A stretch of 64,000 nt of DNA from Anniella stebbinsi (Eukaryota; Chordata; Lepidosauria; Squamata; Anniellidae). Each line of letters begins with the position of its first letter. Position 1 is the first letter of the stretch. The notes below the pieces were generated by a model. It saw only the letters and a program-made list of their open reading frames with translations, made no database searches and was not told where the DNA came from. The position numbers and the translations under genes are program-made. Of this stretch, positions 54,842-64,000 are shown in pieces. Location: the NCBI GenBank assembly GCA_029215795.1, contig JARDYH010000003.1, positions 67,464,109 through 67,528,108 of the forward strand, in the 5' to 3' direction.

Positions 54842-55864
54842 ATCACAGTCTTCAAACAGAGAAAAGGGATGGCCAAAGAGAACGCCAGCCCAGTGCTTCC
54901 ACAAGTGGCTGCCAGGATAAAGGATCCTGGATGCTGCTAACGTCCTTCCCTCCACATCTGATCTGAAGCAATATAGCAAGGGACAGCATTTAGGAAGCAA
55001 GTGGAGCAGTGGGTTGGAGAAATAATAGTCCCCCTCCTCACAGCACTTCCACCCTTCAAGCTTTTTCCCCTCTTAACACCTCTAAAGCTTTATTGGAAAT
55101 CCTAGAGACTTGAACGTGGGAGGAAATTATGCACTCGTGAGACCAAAGGGGAAGCCATAGGGATAACAAGACACAATTGGAGAATGGGGACACCATCTCA
55201 TTTGCCCAAGAGGAAAAAAAACAACATCTCTCCTTTTCTTGAACACAAAACAGCAAAGTATTTTATGTCGCAACTGCCCCACATATTTCCAAATCAAAGG
55301 CTACAAAAAACAACAACGCATGGTCAATTAAAGACTGAGGCTTCACTTCCAAACAGCAGTTTTTGGCAAGACTTAAATTATGTTTGCAGTCTTAACAAAG
55401 GCACTTTTATTGAATGAACAATCAAGCTGCAAATGTGCGCTCATTATAGCAAGTTCATAATGTATGAACTCTGGCAGAAAATTGAGAAGATTAAAAAGCA
55501 TTAATTAAGGGGGATGGGTTTATAAACGAGCTGTCATTCCAAACATGCATTGATATAGGTCAGGAAACTAAAAGCTCAGTGGTTTTGGCATCTTCATCTT
55601 ATTTTGAAAGAACTGGAGACAAGAAGAACTATGGAGAAGAACTGAGAAAACCGGTAGCTTGAGAAATGGTAAGAGACATGTATCATACATTAGAATGGGG
55701 AACTATGAGGGATGCAGCCAGCTTTGACTTCTCAGAAGATGGTGGCCATATTTAAACCACAGTGTCTATAGAGAATCAGATGGTACCTTGTTAAATTCTT
55801 CATGGGCTAATGTCATCTTTTCCCATATACATCCACAGGATGTTCTAGGCTGGGTACCCATCTG
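54842..55864. other. Unassigned intronic sequence
   Basis: About 1 kb without recognised gene or repeat. Confidence 0.45.
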
Positions 55865-56279
55865 GTGTCTACTGAGGCCCTTTCTACACCTAAGGGTGTA
55901 GAAGGAGGGAGGGGGTGAAGCCCGACTTACCTGCTTCCGGGATCGTCCCCCAGCATACAAACAGAAGCATGACGTCCTGGAAACAAACAGGGATGTCACG
56001 CCCATCGCAGCTGCCATTTTTTAAAAGCTACAGGAGGACTCCCCCCCGCCCACCCCTGCCATCCTGGGGATGGCAAAATTGCTTCCCCACCCCCATGAGT
56101 ACGGAACCACCCCACACAGCTCCATGCCCCTTTTAGGACCTGGGATGGGGGAAAACTTGGGATATCCCCGTGTTTTACTATCCCTGTGTTTCCCCGGGGT
56201 TGTCCCTAGGTCATCCCTGTGCATCCAAATGATGCTCAGGGGTTCCCAGGGGCAACGTAGGCTGGTATAGACATGGCCT
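55865..56279. mobile_element. GC-rich TIR-like element, copy B (inverted relative to copy A)
   Basis: The left end TGAGGCCCTTTCTACACCTA and right end GGTATAGACATGGCCTGA are imperfectly inverted. A 5-bp TCTAC occurs just outside both ends, a possible but weak target duplication. Internal blocks (CATCCTGGGGATGG, AGGTCATCCCTGTGCATCC, AAATGATGC) match copy A in reverse order and strand. Confidence 0.6.
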
Positions 56280-56394
56280 GAATCTACAACAGATCTGTAC
56301 AACTTGTGACACACATATCATGTTGTCAGAGTTGCAAAACTATTCTGAACGATCCATGGCAAAATGTAACTGGTACAATCATCTGACAACGCAT

Positions 56395-56710
56395 ATCTGT
56401 TTTGATTTATTATCACTACTCCAGGGCCGCACAAGGCAGCTTACGAGATTTAAAACATTAAAACCAAGAACGAACAATCATCATTAAACAAATAGCAAGG
56501 CAGCAGCAGAGAAAAGCAAAGACGAAAAACAGAAGCAAATGATAAAACCTCAAAACCCAGCCTTATTGAAATAAATTGATTTTTAGTAACCATCTGAATA
56601 TTACAGGAGAAGGGGTCTGATGGATCTGTAAGGCGAGGGATTTCCACATTCATGGCATCACCACTGAAAAGGCCCTGTCATGAGTGTAGCCAATCTTCGG
56701 TTGGCTATCT
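56395..56710 (-). mobile_element. Degraded L2-like LINE fragment, minus strand
   Basis: On the minus strand the block AFSVVMP followed by MWKSLALQI corresponds to RAFSVVAPQLWNDLP of the intact copy. The rest is 3' UTR-like sequence. It is old and inactive. Confidence 0.5.
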
Positions 56711-56787
56711 TTCTCAACATGACTTGGGGCCTAGCTCAGCTCTAATACCCATGAGATGGTGTAACAATTCACTTGTGCCTGAAAGCA

Positions 56788-56793
56788 GTATGC

Positions 56794-56838
<45 letters not shown>
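56788..56838. repeat. (TA)n microsatellite
   Basis: A mostly uninterrupted TA dinucleotide run preceded by GTATGCATATATATACATAT. It can extrude as a cruciform. Confidence 0.95.
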
Positions 56839-56841
<3 letters not shown>

Positions 56842-58750
56842 CCTAAGTGCTGGAAAAGTGTACCCAAAGTGAGTAATGATGAGGCATTTCCACCAGAAAG
56901 TATTCCTGCTGAAAGGGTCATGAGACATGAGGGTTGCCAGCACAGCGCGCGCACACAGACACACACTGAGCCTGGAGTCTCTGGCTTGGCATGCAGGGTG
57001 GGATTTTGGGGTGAGAGCTCTCCACCGGCTGCATTGTTTTCCCCTTGTATACTGTTCTCTGGCTGGCCAATGGTGAGCCAGTGAGGGAGGGAAGGAGCAT
57101 GCTGGCCATTGGTCCTGCATTTGTTCTGCCTCCTTGGAGCCACCATCCACCCACCCGTCCCACTTGGCCAGCTACTCCTTCACTTGCTCAGACAACTTGC
57201 TCCTGCCTGCCCAGTCACTGATCAAATCAGCTGATCTTGTCCCGCTAGTCTTTTCATAGATAGCATTCCTTTTGGTAACCTTGTGAAAACTAGATGACAT
57301 AATAAAAAGGGCTTTTCATCATACACCTTTGCATGTGATGTTTAGTTAATCCCTGCATTGATAGAAGTTGAGAAATAGCAATGTTGTCTGGCGCTCAAAT
57401 ATGTTTTTCTTCAGTGCTTTGGCATATAAGCTGGTCTGTTGCTGAAGGAGTTTTTAATTGGTTGGCTGCTGTCTATTTTTAATTACTTTTTTATTGTTTT
57501 AATTTATTTGTTTTTATGTTCTGCTTTAATTAATACTTTCTTTTTCATCTGTATTTTGTTATCAGCTGTATTTAGCACCATTTTGGGGAGCAAAAAGGTG
57601 CCATATTGGCTATGAGAAAAAAATCCAAAATCCATAGTAGTGTAGTAATTTTATAGGGCTAGCTCAAAGATCACAAAAAAATGTGCAAGATTTGGATATC
57701 TCTTTATCAGCCAAGTTGTTAAATAAAGTTCATGGGAAACAAACAACAGCATCTAGACTACAACGCCTAGCCAGCCTTTTCCTTCCCCCGTTCCCTCTCC
57801 TCCCCAACTGCTTTTTGTAACATCTTGCCCGATGAAGAGATTTGGAAATCTCAAAAGCTTTCACATTTTGGGCAGTCTTGGAGTTGACCATAACAAACAT
57901 GTTGTGCTATGTGGAGTTCAGTATTTACATCGCGTTCAAAATGCTTTGTTTCTGTCACACTACTTGCAATCCTTGCAACAGCCCTGCAAGGTGGGCTAGG
58001 GTTTGTAAGCCACATGTTGCACGGGGTGGCCAGTGTGCTTAGGGCCACCACTTACTGAGTTTGTAGCCCAGGCAGAATTTGTCCACCCCCTGCCCCCAAA
58101 TAACCCCTCATAACCACCTGTGATAATCAGAAACAAACCGAAGGTCAGGATAACATTTATTAGAATATTTACCACCATCCAAGATTATTGAACTTAAACA
58201 CCAAGAATATATAAACCTCAAACGTATCAAGATGGCAAATGGTATTGAAACTCTCCATTCAAGAACTCAAGTTTGAAAGCAAATTGTTTTACAGTGTGTT
58301 GTTGACACACTGCCATGCAAATTCAAATGGAGCCACAGAAAATGCCATGTCCAACGGCAGCAGGAGAAGCCGGCTTGGCTACAGAGAGGAAAGCAACAGC
58401 ACCACCACCATCTCTTTCTCCCCCGCCCCCATGTCCTTCTCCATGATATTTTTTGAACTTGTGCCTACTTTTGACTGTGCACGGACAGAGCAGCGCTAGA
58501 CCAGAAACGGGTGGAACTACTGAAGCACATCGAATCTAGATTTCTAGTGCACATTGTCAGTGCTGCGCTTGCTATCCCAGTAAGCAATGCTTATGCGGAG
58601 AGGTGGGGTTCACCCATGGCCAACCAATGCAGTCAAGCTGGGTTTCCTTACTGTTGCAGTCAGATGCAATGTTGCCATGTAGCTAGCTAGATCACCTCTG
58701 AATCGAGGTACAGTGGGAAAAGAATAGTTGGATTTCTTTGAACAGAGAAC
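56839..58750. other. Unassigned intronic sequence
   Basis: About 1.9 kb. CTTGCCCGATGAAGAGATTT followed by CTCAAAAGCTTTCACATTTT near 57826-57870 may be a relic of an old interspersed repeat. No exon was recognised. Confidence 0.45.
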
Positions 58751-61462
58751 GATAATAATAATAATAATAATAATAATAATATATTATTTATCACCCGCCT
58801 CTCCCAACGGATCGAGGCGGGGAACAACACCAAACAAAATGCAAAAACTGATTAAAAGCAGATAAAACCAGTACATCATTAAAACACCAACAAAACACCA
58901 ATAAAACACTTTAAAATTCATCTAGGTAGGCCTGCCGGAAGAGATCAGTCTTTATAGATCTTTTAAATTCCTGAAGACTAGTAAGTTGGCGAATCTCTCC
59001 TGGCAGGTCATTCCACAGTCTGGGAGCAGCAGAAGAGAAGGTCCTCTGGGTAACGGTTGTCAGTCTAGTTCTTGTTGACTGTAATAAATTCTTCCCAGAG
59101 GACCTGAGCGTGCGGGGCGGATTGTATGGGAGAAGGCGATCCCGTAGGTAACCTGGACCCAAACCATGTAGGGCTTTAAAGGTAATAACCAACACTTTGT
59201 ACTTCGCCCGGAAACTGATTGGCAGCCAGTGAAGAGATTTTAAAACTGGTGTAATGTGGTCACCCCTAGATGTACCGGTGACCAACCTGGCTGCCATATT
59301 TTGAACTAATTGAAGTTTCTGGACTAGGCACAGAGGTAGCCCTATGTACAGCGCATTGCAGAAGTTGAGCCTCGAAGTTACCAGTGCGTGCACTACTGAT
59401 TTTAGGTCTTCCAACTCTAGGAAGGGGCGCAGCTGGCGTATCAGCCGAAGCTGATAGTAGGCACTCCTGGCCGTCGCATCTATCTGAGCTGTCATTTGGA
59501 GCGACGGATCCAGGAGCACCCCCAAGCTGCAAACACAGTCTTTCAGGGGGAGTGTAACCCCATCCAGAACTGGTTGACACACCTCCAACCCCAGGTTGTG
59601 GCCCTTGACAGTAAGCACCTCCGTCTTGTCTGGATTCAGCTTCAGTTTGTTTTTCCTCATCCAGCCCATTATCGCCTCCAAGCATTCATTCAGAGGAGAA
59701 ACACTATCCTTAGCTGATGCTGTTGTCAAAGGCATAGAGAAATATATTTGGGTGTCATCAGCATACTGATAGCACCCCGCCCCACGCCTCCGGATGATCT
59801 CTCCCAGCGGTTTCATGTATATATTAAACAGCATTGGGGATAGGATGGCACCTTGTGGTACACCACATAGCAGCTCCTTCTTTGAAGAGCAACTATCCCC
59901 AAGCATCACCATCTGGAACCTGCCCGAGAGGTAGGACCGGAACCACTGAAGCACAGTGCCCCCGAGTCCCAATTCCCTCAGGCGTTCCAGAAGGATACCA
60001 TGGTCAATGGTATCGAAAGCCGCTGAGAGGTCCAGGAGTACCAACAGGGACACACTCCCCCTGTCAATACTTAAGCGTAGATCATCCACTAAGGCGACCA
60101 TAGCAGTCTCAACTCCATATCCTGCTCTGAAGCCAGTTTGAAATGGGTCTAGAAAATCTGTATTATCCAAAACTGCTTGCAGTTGGAAGGCAACCGCCCT
60201 CTTGATCACCTTGCCCAAAAATGGAAGATTTGATACTGGCCTATAGTTATTAAAGTCCAGGGGATCCAGGGAGGGCTTTTTTAGAAGCGGCCGTACTACC
60301 GCTTCTTTTAAACATGATGGAAAACTCCCCTCCCTGAGAGATGCATTAATAATATATTGTAATTGTGATCTAACTGCATCTCCTCCCTGGGCGACCAGCC
60401 AAGAAGGACAGGGATCGAGAGGGCAAGTCGTCCTCCTCACTCGACCAAGCAGCTTGTCCACGTCCTCGGTACTCACCAACCGAAACTGATCCAGTGTAAT
60501 TCTACTCGCGGAGTTGCTGGACACTCCATTGTCAGCCTCTGCTATAACGACAGCATCTAAGTCAGCTCTTATCCGAGAGATTTTATCTGTGAAATGATTG
60601 TTAAAGGCATCACAGCGAACTACCGAAGGCTCTAACATCGGGTTCAGGGGGGAGGGTGCCCGAGTTAGACCCCTCACCACCCTGAACAGTTCTGCTGGAC
60701 GCGAATTCGCAGACGCAATGCGTGCAGAGAAGTAAGCTTTCTTCGCTGCACGTATTGCCACCCCATAGGAACGAAGATGTTCTCTATGTCGTGTCTTATC
60801 GGATATAAGTCGAGTTTTCCGCCATCGGCGCTCCAGTCGTCGTCCTTTCCACTTCAACTCCCTAAGATCTTCTGTATACCAGGGCGCCCGATTAGAAGCG
60901 GGTCGGAGAGGACGTTTGGGGGCGATCGTGTCGATAGCCCTAGTTAGGTCTTGATTCCATCTGTTGACCAGGGCTTCTACAGGATCGTCGACGATACCAG
61001 CCATAGATCCCTCCAAGGCCTTCTGGAATCCAAAAGGCTCCATCAGCCTTCGAGGGCGGACCATCTTAATAGGTCCGCCACCCCTGCAGGGGCGGGTGGT
61101 AGCTGTGATACTAACCCTGACCAGAAAGTGGTCTGTCCATGACAATGCAGAGTTATTTGTTACCTCCGCCCACAGATCTGTCTGTTCGGAGCTGAAGACA
61201 GCATCGAGGGTGTGACCTGCTGAATGTGTAGGTCCAGAGACCAATTGGGATAGGCCCATGGTTGTCATGGATGCCATGAACTCCCGAGCTGCACCTGACA
61301 AACCAGCCTCGAATGGGATGTTGAAATCGCCCAGGACCAAAAGCCTGGGCGAATCCAACACCAACTCCGAGACCAGTTCCATGAGCTCGGCCAGGGAGTC
61401 TAATAGGCAGCGGGGTGGCCGGTACACACCATGGATGATTTTGAGAGGGATCCCCACTAGTC
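58751..61462 (-). mobile_element. 5'-truncated L2-like LINE with long open frame
   Basis: In element orientation it starts at about 61462 inside the endonuclease, runs through the reverse transcriptase, and ends with a 3' UTR containing the TCGATCCGTTGGGAGAGGCG block and an (ATT)n tail (58751-58790). The tail and UTR match the copies at 5702-6300, 15445-16372 and 62284-62455, and differ from the element at 20844-24487. The window therefore has two L2-like lineages. Truncation is the usual outcome of incomplete copying. Confidence 0.9.
58911..61457 (-). CDS. L2-like ORF2, N-terminally truncated, 848 codons open
   Basis: The frame begins at a chance Met five bases inside the truncated end. It therefore lacks the first endonuclease motifs (LLNARS and the catalytic Glu) but keeps YRPP (11-14), GDFN, GHTLDA and SWTDHF. 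The reverse transcriptase is complete: NNYRPVSNLPFLGKV, LLDLSAAFDTIDH, GVPQGAILSP and YADDTQIYF (Tyr565 to Asp568). C-terminal blocks are KLQLVQNMAARLVTG and RTFSSAAPRLWNDLP. There is not one stop or frameshift in 848 codons. It cannot nick DNA without the missing residues, so it is a dead-on-arrival copy, though a recent one. Protein identity to 21226-24264 is clear but moderate by eye. Confidence 0.9.
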   Translation of the reverse strand: MGIPLKIIHGVYRPPRCLLDSLAELMELVSELVLDSPRLLVLGDFNIPFEAGLSGAAREFMASMTTMGLSQLVSGPTHSAGHTLDAVFSSEQTDLWAEVTNNSALSWTDHFLVRVSITATTRPCRGGGPIKMVRPRRLMEPFGFQKALEGSMAGIVDDPVEALVNRWNQDLTRAIDTIAPKRPLRPASNRAPWYTEDLRELKWKGRRLERRWRKTRLISDKTRHREHLRSYGVAIRAAKKAYFSARIASANSRPAELFRVVRGLTRAPSPLNPMLEPSVVRCDAFNNHFTDKISRIRADLDAVVIAEADNGVSSNSASRITLDQFRLVSTEDVDKLLGRVRRTTCPLDPCPSWLVAQGGDAVRSQLQYIINASLREGSFPSCLKEAVVRPLLKKPSLDPLDFNNYRPVSNLPFLGKVIKRAVAFQLQAVLDNTDFLDPFQTGFRAGYGVETAMVALVDDLRLSIDRGSVSLLVLLDLSAAFDTIDHGILLERLRELGLGGTVLQWFRSYLSGRFQMVMLGDSCSSKKELLCGVPQGAILSPMLFNIYMKPLGEIIRRRGAGCYQYADDTQIYFSMPLTTASAKDSVSPLNECLEAIMGWMRKNKLKLNPDKTEVLTVKGHNLGLEVCQPVLDGVTLPLKDCVCSLGVLLDPSLQMTAQIDATARSAYYQLRLIRQLRPFLELEDLKSVVHALVTSRLNFCNALYIGLPLCLVQKLQLVQNMAARLVTGTSRGDHITPVLKSLHWLPISFRAKYKVLVITFKALHGLGPGYLRDRLLPYNPPRTLRSSGKNLLQSTRTRLTTVTQRTFSSAAPRLWNDLPGEIRQLTSLQEFKRSIKTDLFRQAYLDEF

Positions 61463-61701
61463 AAGCCTTACCATCAACAGCAGAATCCTAACCATACTTA
61501 CTCAGGAGTAAGTCTATCGGGCTGATTTATCCATATGCTGCTGCTGTCAAATGTTCTTCATTTGAGTGTTCGAGGGCTTGTGTTTGCTTCTGTTTGTGTG
61601 GGGAAGTAGTTTGGCAACTGGAGGCACATGCGTATTCAGTTGGCCACATTTGTGGTAATGTTTGTGTAGAATCCATATGTAAATTCTTATGTATTAAATA
61701 T
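61463..61701. other. Intronic spacer with a short repeat fragment
   Basis: AGAATCCTAACCATACTTAC with TCAGGAGTAAGTCTAT at about 61484-61520 is one half of the short palindromic repeat family. Nothing else was seen. Confidence 0.4.
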
Positions 61702-61830
61702 GGTATTTATTTATTTACTGTGCCCAATAGCCAAAGCTGTCTGGGCGGTTTACAAAAATTAAACCATAAAAACCATACAAAATATAAAATAATGACAGTA
61801 TAAAAACATAATATAAAATACAGTATAAAA
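61702..61830 (-). mobile_element. L2-like LINE 3' tail, minus strand
   Basis: TATTTATTTATTTACTGTGC then CAAAGCTGTCTGGGCGGTTT is the reverse of the tail block at 24412-24485 (AAACCGCCCAGAGAGCTT). The A-rich 3' UTR follows. Confidence 0.7.
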
Positions 61831-62283
61831 GCACAACCAGAGTATGTGCATATTCTCCCTTCTGGGACTATGTTAGCTGTTATATGGTGTGTGGTTTTCC
61901 CCACACATATAATTAACATATGGAATTCTTTGCCTATTAGTTGTGGCTCTTTTAAAAGGGGTTAAACAAATTCATGGGGAATAGACTTGTCTTATTAACC
62001 ATGTGTGCTAAACATTGAAGTTCCATATGGGGCAATAAATGGATTGTTGGATGTGGGAGTCTGGTGTGTCTGGCCAGTGAAGCTAAAAGAAGGATCAACT
62101 ACAGGGTTTTTAGCAGATCAACTTATATGACTGGCTGGGAATTTTAGGGCTTTTTTCTGTCTAAACATGCATAGGATTGTGCCCTTAGAGAGTGGGGGGA
62201 GGCATACACACTGTCCTACAGACACAGAGTTAGTAAAACCTGCTGACAGCATATACACACTCACAACTCTGCCCTACATCCTA
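61831..62283. other. Unassigned intronic spacer
   Basis: No gene or repeat recognised. AACATGCATAGGATTGTGCC near 62163 is one end of the short palindromic repeat. Confidence 0.4.
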
Positions 62284-62455
62284 AAAAAGGATGTTTTTAG
62301 GATGTTTTAGGATTTTTTATGCAGTTTTAATAATATGTGTCATGTTTTAATCAGTTTTATGTATTTTATCATGTTGTTGTTCCCCGCCTCGATCCAGACG
62401 TAGAGGGGGGTAAGAAATAAATTGTTATTATTATTATTAGTAGTAGTAGTAGTAT
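62284..62455 (+). mobile_element. L2-like LINE 3' UTR fragment
   Basis: AGGATGTTTTAGGATTTTTT, TTGTTCCCCGCCTCGATCCA and an (ATT)n/(AGT)n tail match the 3' UTR of the copy at 5702-6300. There is no coding sequence. Confidence 0.8.
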
Positions 62456-64000
62456 TACAATGCAGGGTGAAAAATCTTTTAAGAAAGTTTTTATAGAATG
62501 TCCTAAATTTTGTCCATTAGCGTCGCTGGGCTTTTGAAAATGAAGGACAGGGTAAAATTGTGGAACCAGCATGTCCCTCAACAAGTTGTGTAACATTTTA
62601 ACATGTTTAACAATCCTTCATGATAGGGATATTCTGAGAGAGACTGTGAAATGTGTTGATGCTGGGCTTTTGCAACACATGATATCAATATGAAAGGTTT
62701 GCAAAGAGTACCCCATCTACAGCATTTAGGGCCATATTGCCTTTGGCATACTGGCATTAGGACTTTTAAAAAAAAAACACCTAAAAGTGCACGGCCAAGA
62801 GAAATGAATGAAAAACTCAGCAGAAATAGGTAAAAGTATAGCTTGCTTGCTTTCTTAAAAAAAGAACAAGAAGAAAAGGAAAGGTTTTTAAATTCCCTGG
62901 GGTAGGAGAAAATATCAGTGGGAGTAAAAATTACTGTAGAAGAGAGAGGAAATGCATGGAGATCTTTCATACTTTCTGTTTAGATGGCTCTGACCTTTTC
63001 TCCTGCATTCCTCTCTTAAGTAATAAAGTTTTATCCACTCCCCATATTTTTTTTTAAAAAAAGTGATTTAGATGCAGACAAAAAAAAAATCTATACAATA
63101 TATGCAAGAGTGTTTTGAGATACTGACTTCATCATCCTGGTTCCCTATCTACTGGCAGCTTCTGCACATATCTTCCAAATGAATCATCAATATTGAAAGA
63201 ACTCACATAATTTATACCATCCCTTAAAGCTCAAAGCACTGATGTAGGGAACAAATGAGTCCTTTGAGTCAAAAGTATGAGAAAGGTGTCTGTCTAATTT
63301 AGTTCATGCCCCGTATCATTTAAAAAGTTTAAATGTTTGATTACTTCTTCCTACTGGATTAATTGTAAATGTATGTTGATCTTTATCTGCTAAAACCCTA
63401 ATGGGCCATATATTGGGTAGATTACACACATACACGAATCAGTTTTAGTACATGAAAAGTATCTGAAAAGGTCATCTTTCTAATGAAATCCTGGCTGATC
63501 CAGGATTTCATAGGATGCAGCCTGGTGGCATCTCCTAGGGCTATGCAGTGATCCTTTCACTGCAACTATAAAGGGACTATATGGCTTGATACTTGCTTAT
63601 TGCTACCCCTGTGGAAATAATGGGGCATTCAAAAAGCAGACTGATTCTGAAATTGCATGGTAGCTAAGGTGTAAACCAGGGTAGGCAACCTTTTTGGGCC
63701 ATGGGCACACTTGGCAATTTGAGAAAATGTCCTGGGCGCAGCCACACAATGGACAAGTAACCTCCGCAAAAGATTGAGCACAAGGCAGATATAGGTGGGG
63801 TCTGATCCCCAACCTTAAACAACTCCTTTGAATACACAGTTTCCAGCACCGGCAGAAACATATTTCACACTGTTGGCAATCCCAGCTGTCAGTAAGAAAA
63901 TGTGTTATTTTATTTGTTTGTTTGTTTTAAAAAAGGTGGGAGGAGTAGGGCACCTTGGTGAGTGTCAAGAAAGGTGTCTAGGAGTGCATTGCCTACGCCT
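62456..64000. other. Unassigned intronic sequence to the window end
   Basis: About 1.5 kb of A+T-rich sequence. CTAAGGTGTAAACCAGGGTAGGCAACC near 63665-63690 and the inverted AGGAGTGCATTGCCTACGCC at the very end look like two ends of an unassigned old repeat. No exon was recognised. Confidence 0.4.

Noticed and set aside
56731..57150. Minus-strand frame of 139 codons near 57 kb
   Set aside because: Its C-terminal part is the (TA)n tract (Ile-Tyr repeats) and the rest lacks protein signatures or splice sites.
1..64000. Search for the LRRN3 gene, known to lie within an IMMP2L intron in other vertebrates, and for additional IMMP2L exons
   Set aside because: No long leucine-rich-repeat frame and no further splice-flanked IMMP2L block (such as the catalytic-serine exon) could be found by eye in either strand.

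Overview
The window looks like intronic DNA of a vertebrate, most likely a squamate reptile. It is not bacterial: there are no operons, no dense run of ORFs and no ribosome-binding sites. The sequence is A+T-rich, with microsatellites and several families of non-LTR retrotransposon (L2-like, L1 and CR1-tailed). It also has tRNA-derived MIR-like SINEs and many palindromic non-autonomous DNA transposons, several of them flanked by 8-bp target-site duplications (TSDs) typical of hAT elements. The species call is inference from this repeat mix.

The only host protein-coding sequence I can support is one 66-bp exon on the minus strand at 39427-39492. It has a consensus acceptor and donor and encodes the block NPEQKIIKRVIALEGD. 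I recognise this as part of IMMP2L (inner mitochondrial membrane peptidase subunit 2), including the catalytic lysine of the Ser-Lys dyad. IMMP2L is known in other vertebrates for very large introns, which fits 64 kb holding one exon. Everything else is read as intron of that gene.

Layout. 1-5.5 kb: unassigned intron, an ORF-like relic, a nested hairpin insertion, L2 fragments and a SINE. 5.5-14 kb: a dense cluster of hAT-type elements. These include a family of about 320 bp (one copy split by an L2), a 1.1-kb GC-rich element, and a 2,846-bp element (10161-13006) that is one near-perfect palindrome built of repeated modules. 14-20 kb: L2 remnants, a 510-bp terminal-inverted-repeat (TIR) element and unassigned intron. 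20.4-24.7 kb: an apparently full-length L2-like element with an open 1,012-codon ORF (endonuclease plus reverse transcriptase), inserted inside an older antisense L2. 24.9-26.4 kb: a 1.45-kb TIR element. 27.2-30.7 kb: a minus-strand L1 with a long but broken ORF2 and no recognisable 3' end. 31-49 kb: mostly quiet intron with the IMMP2L exon, several small MITEs, SINEs and hairpins. 49-58.7 kb: a CR1 3' end, paired TIR elements and a CpG-rich TIR element. 58.7-61.5 kb: a second, 5'-truncated L2-like element with an 848-codon open frame. 62-64 kb: an L2 tail and unassigned intron.

How the parts may relate: the L2-like, L1 and CR1 elements are self-coding retrotransposons or their remains. The SINEs carry no protein; their tail resembles the L2 tail, which suggests L2 mobilised them. 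All hAT-like elements here lack a transposase and would depend on one encoded elsewhere. I found no CRISPR array, no rRNA, no convincing tRNA gene and no host gene other than IMMP2L. The strongest candidate for something unusual is the giant palindromic hAT element.
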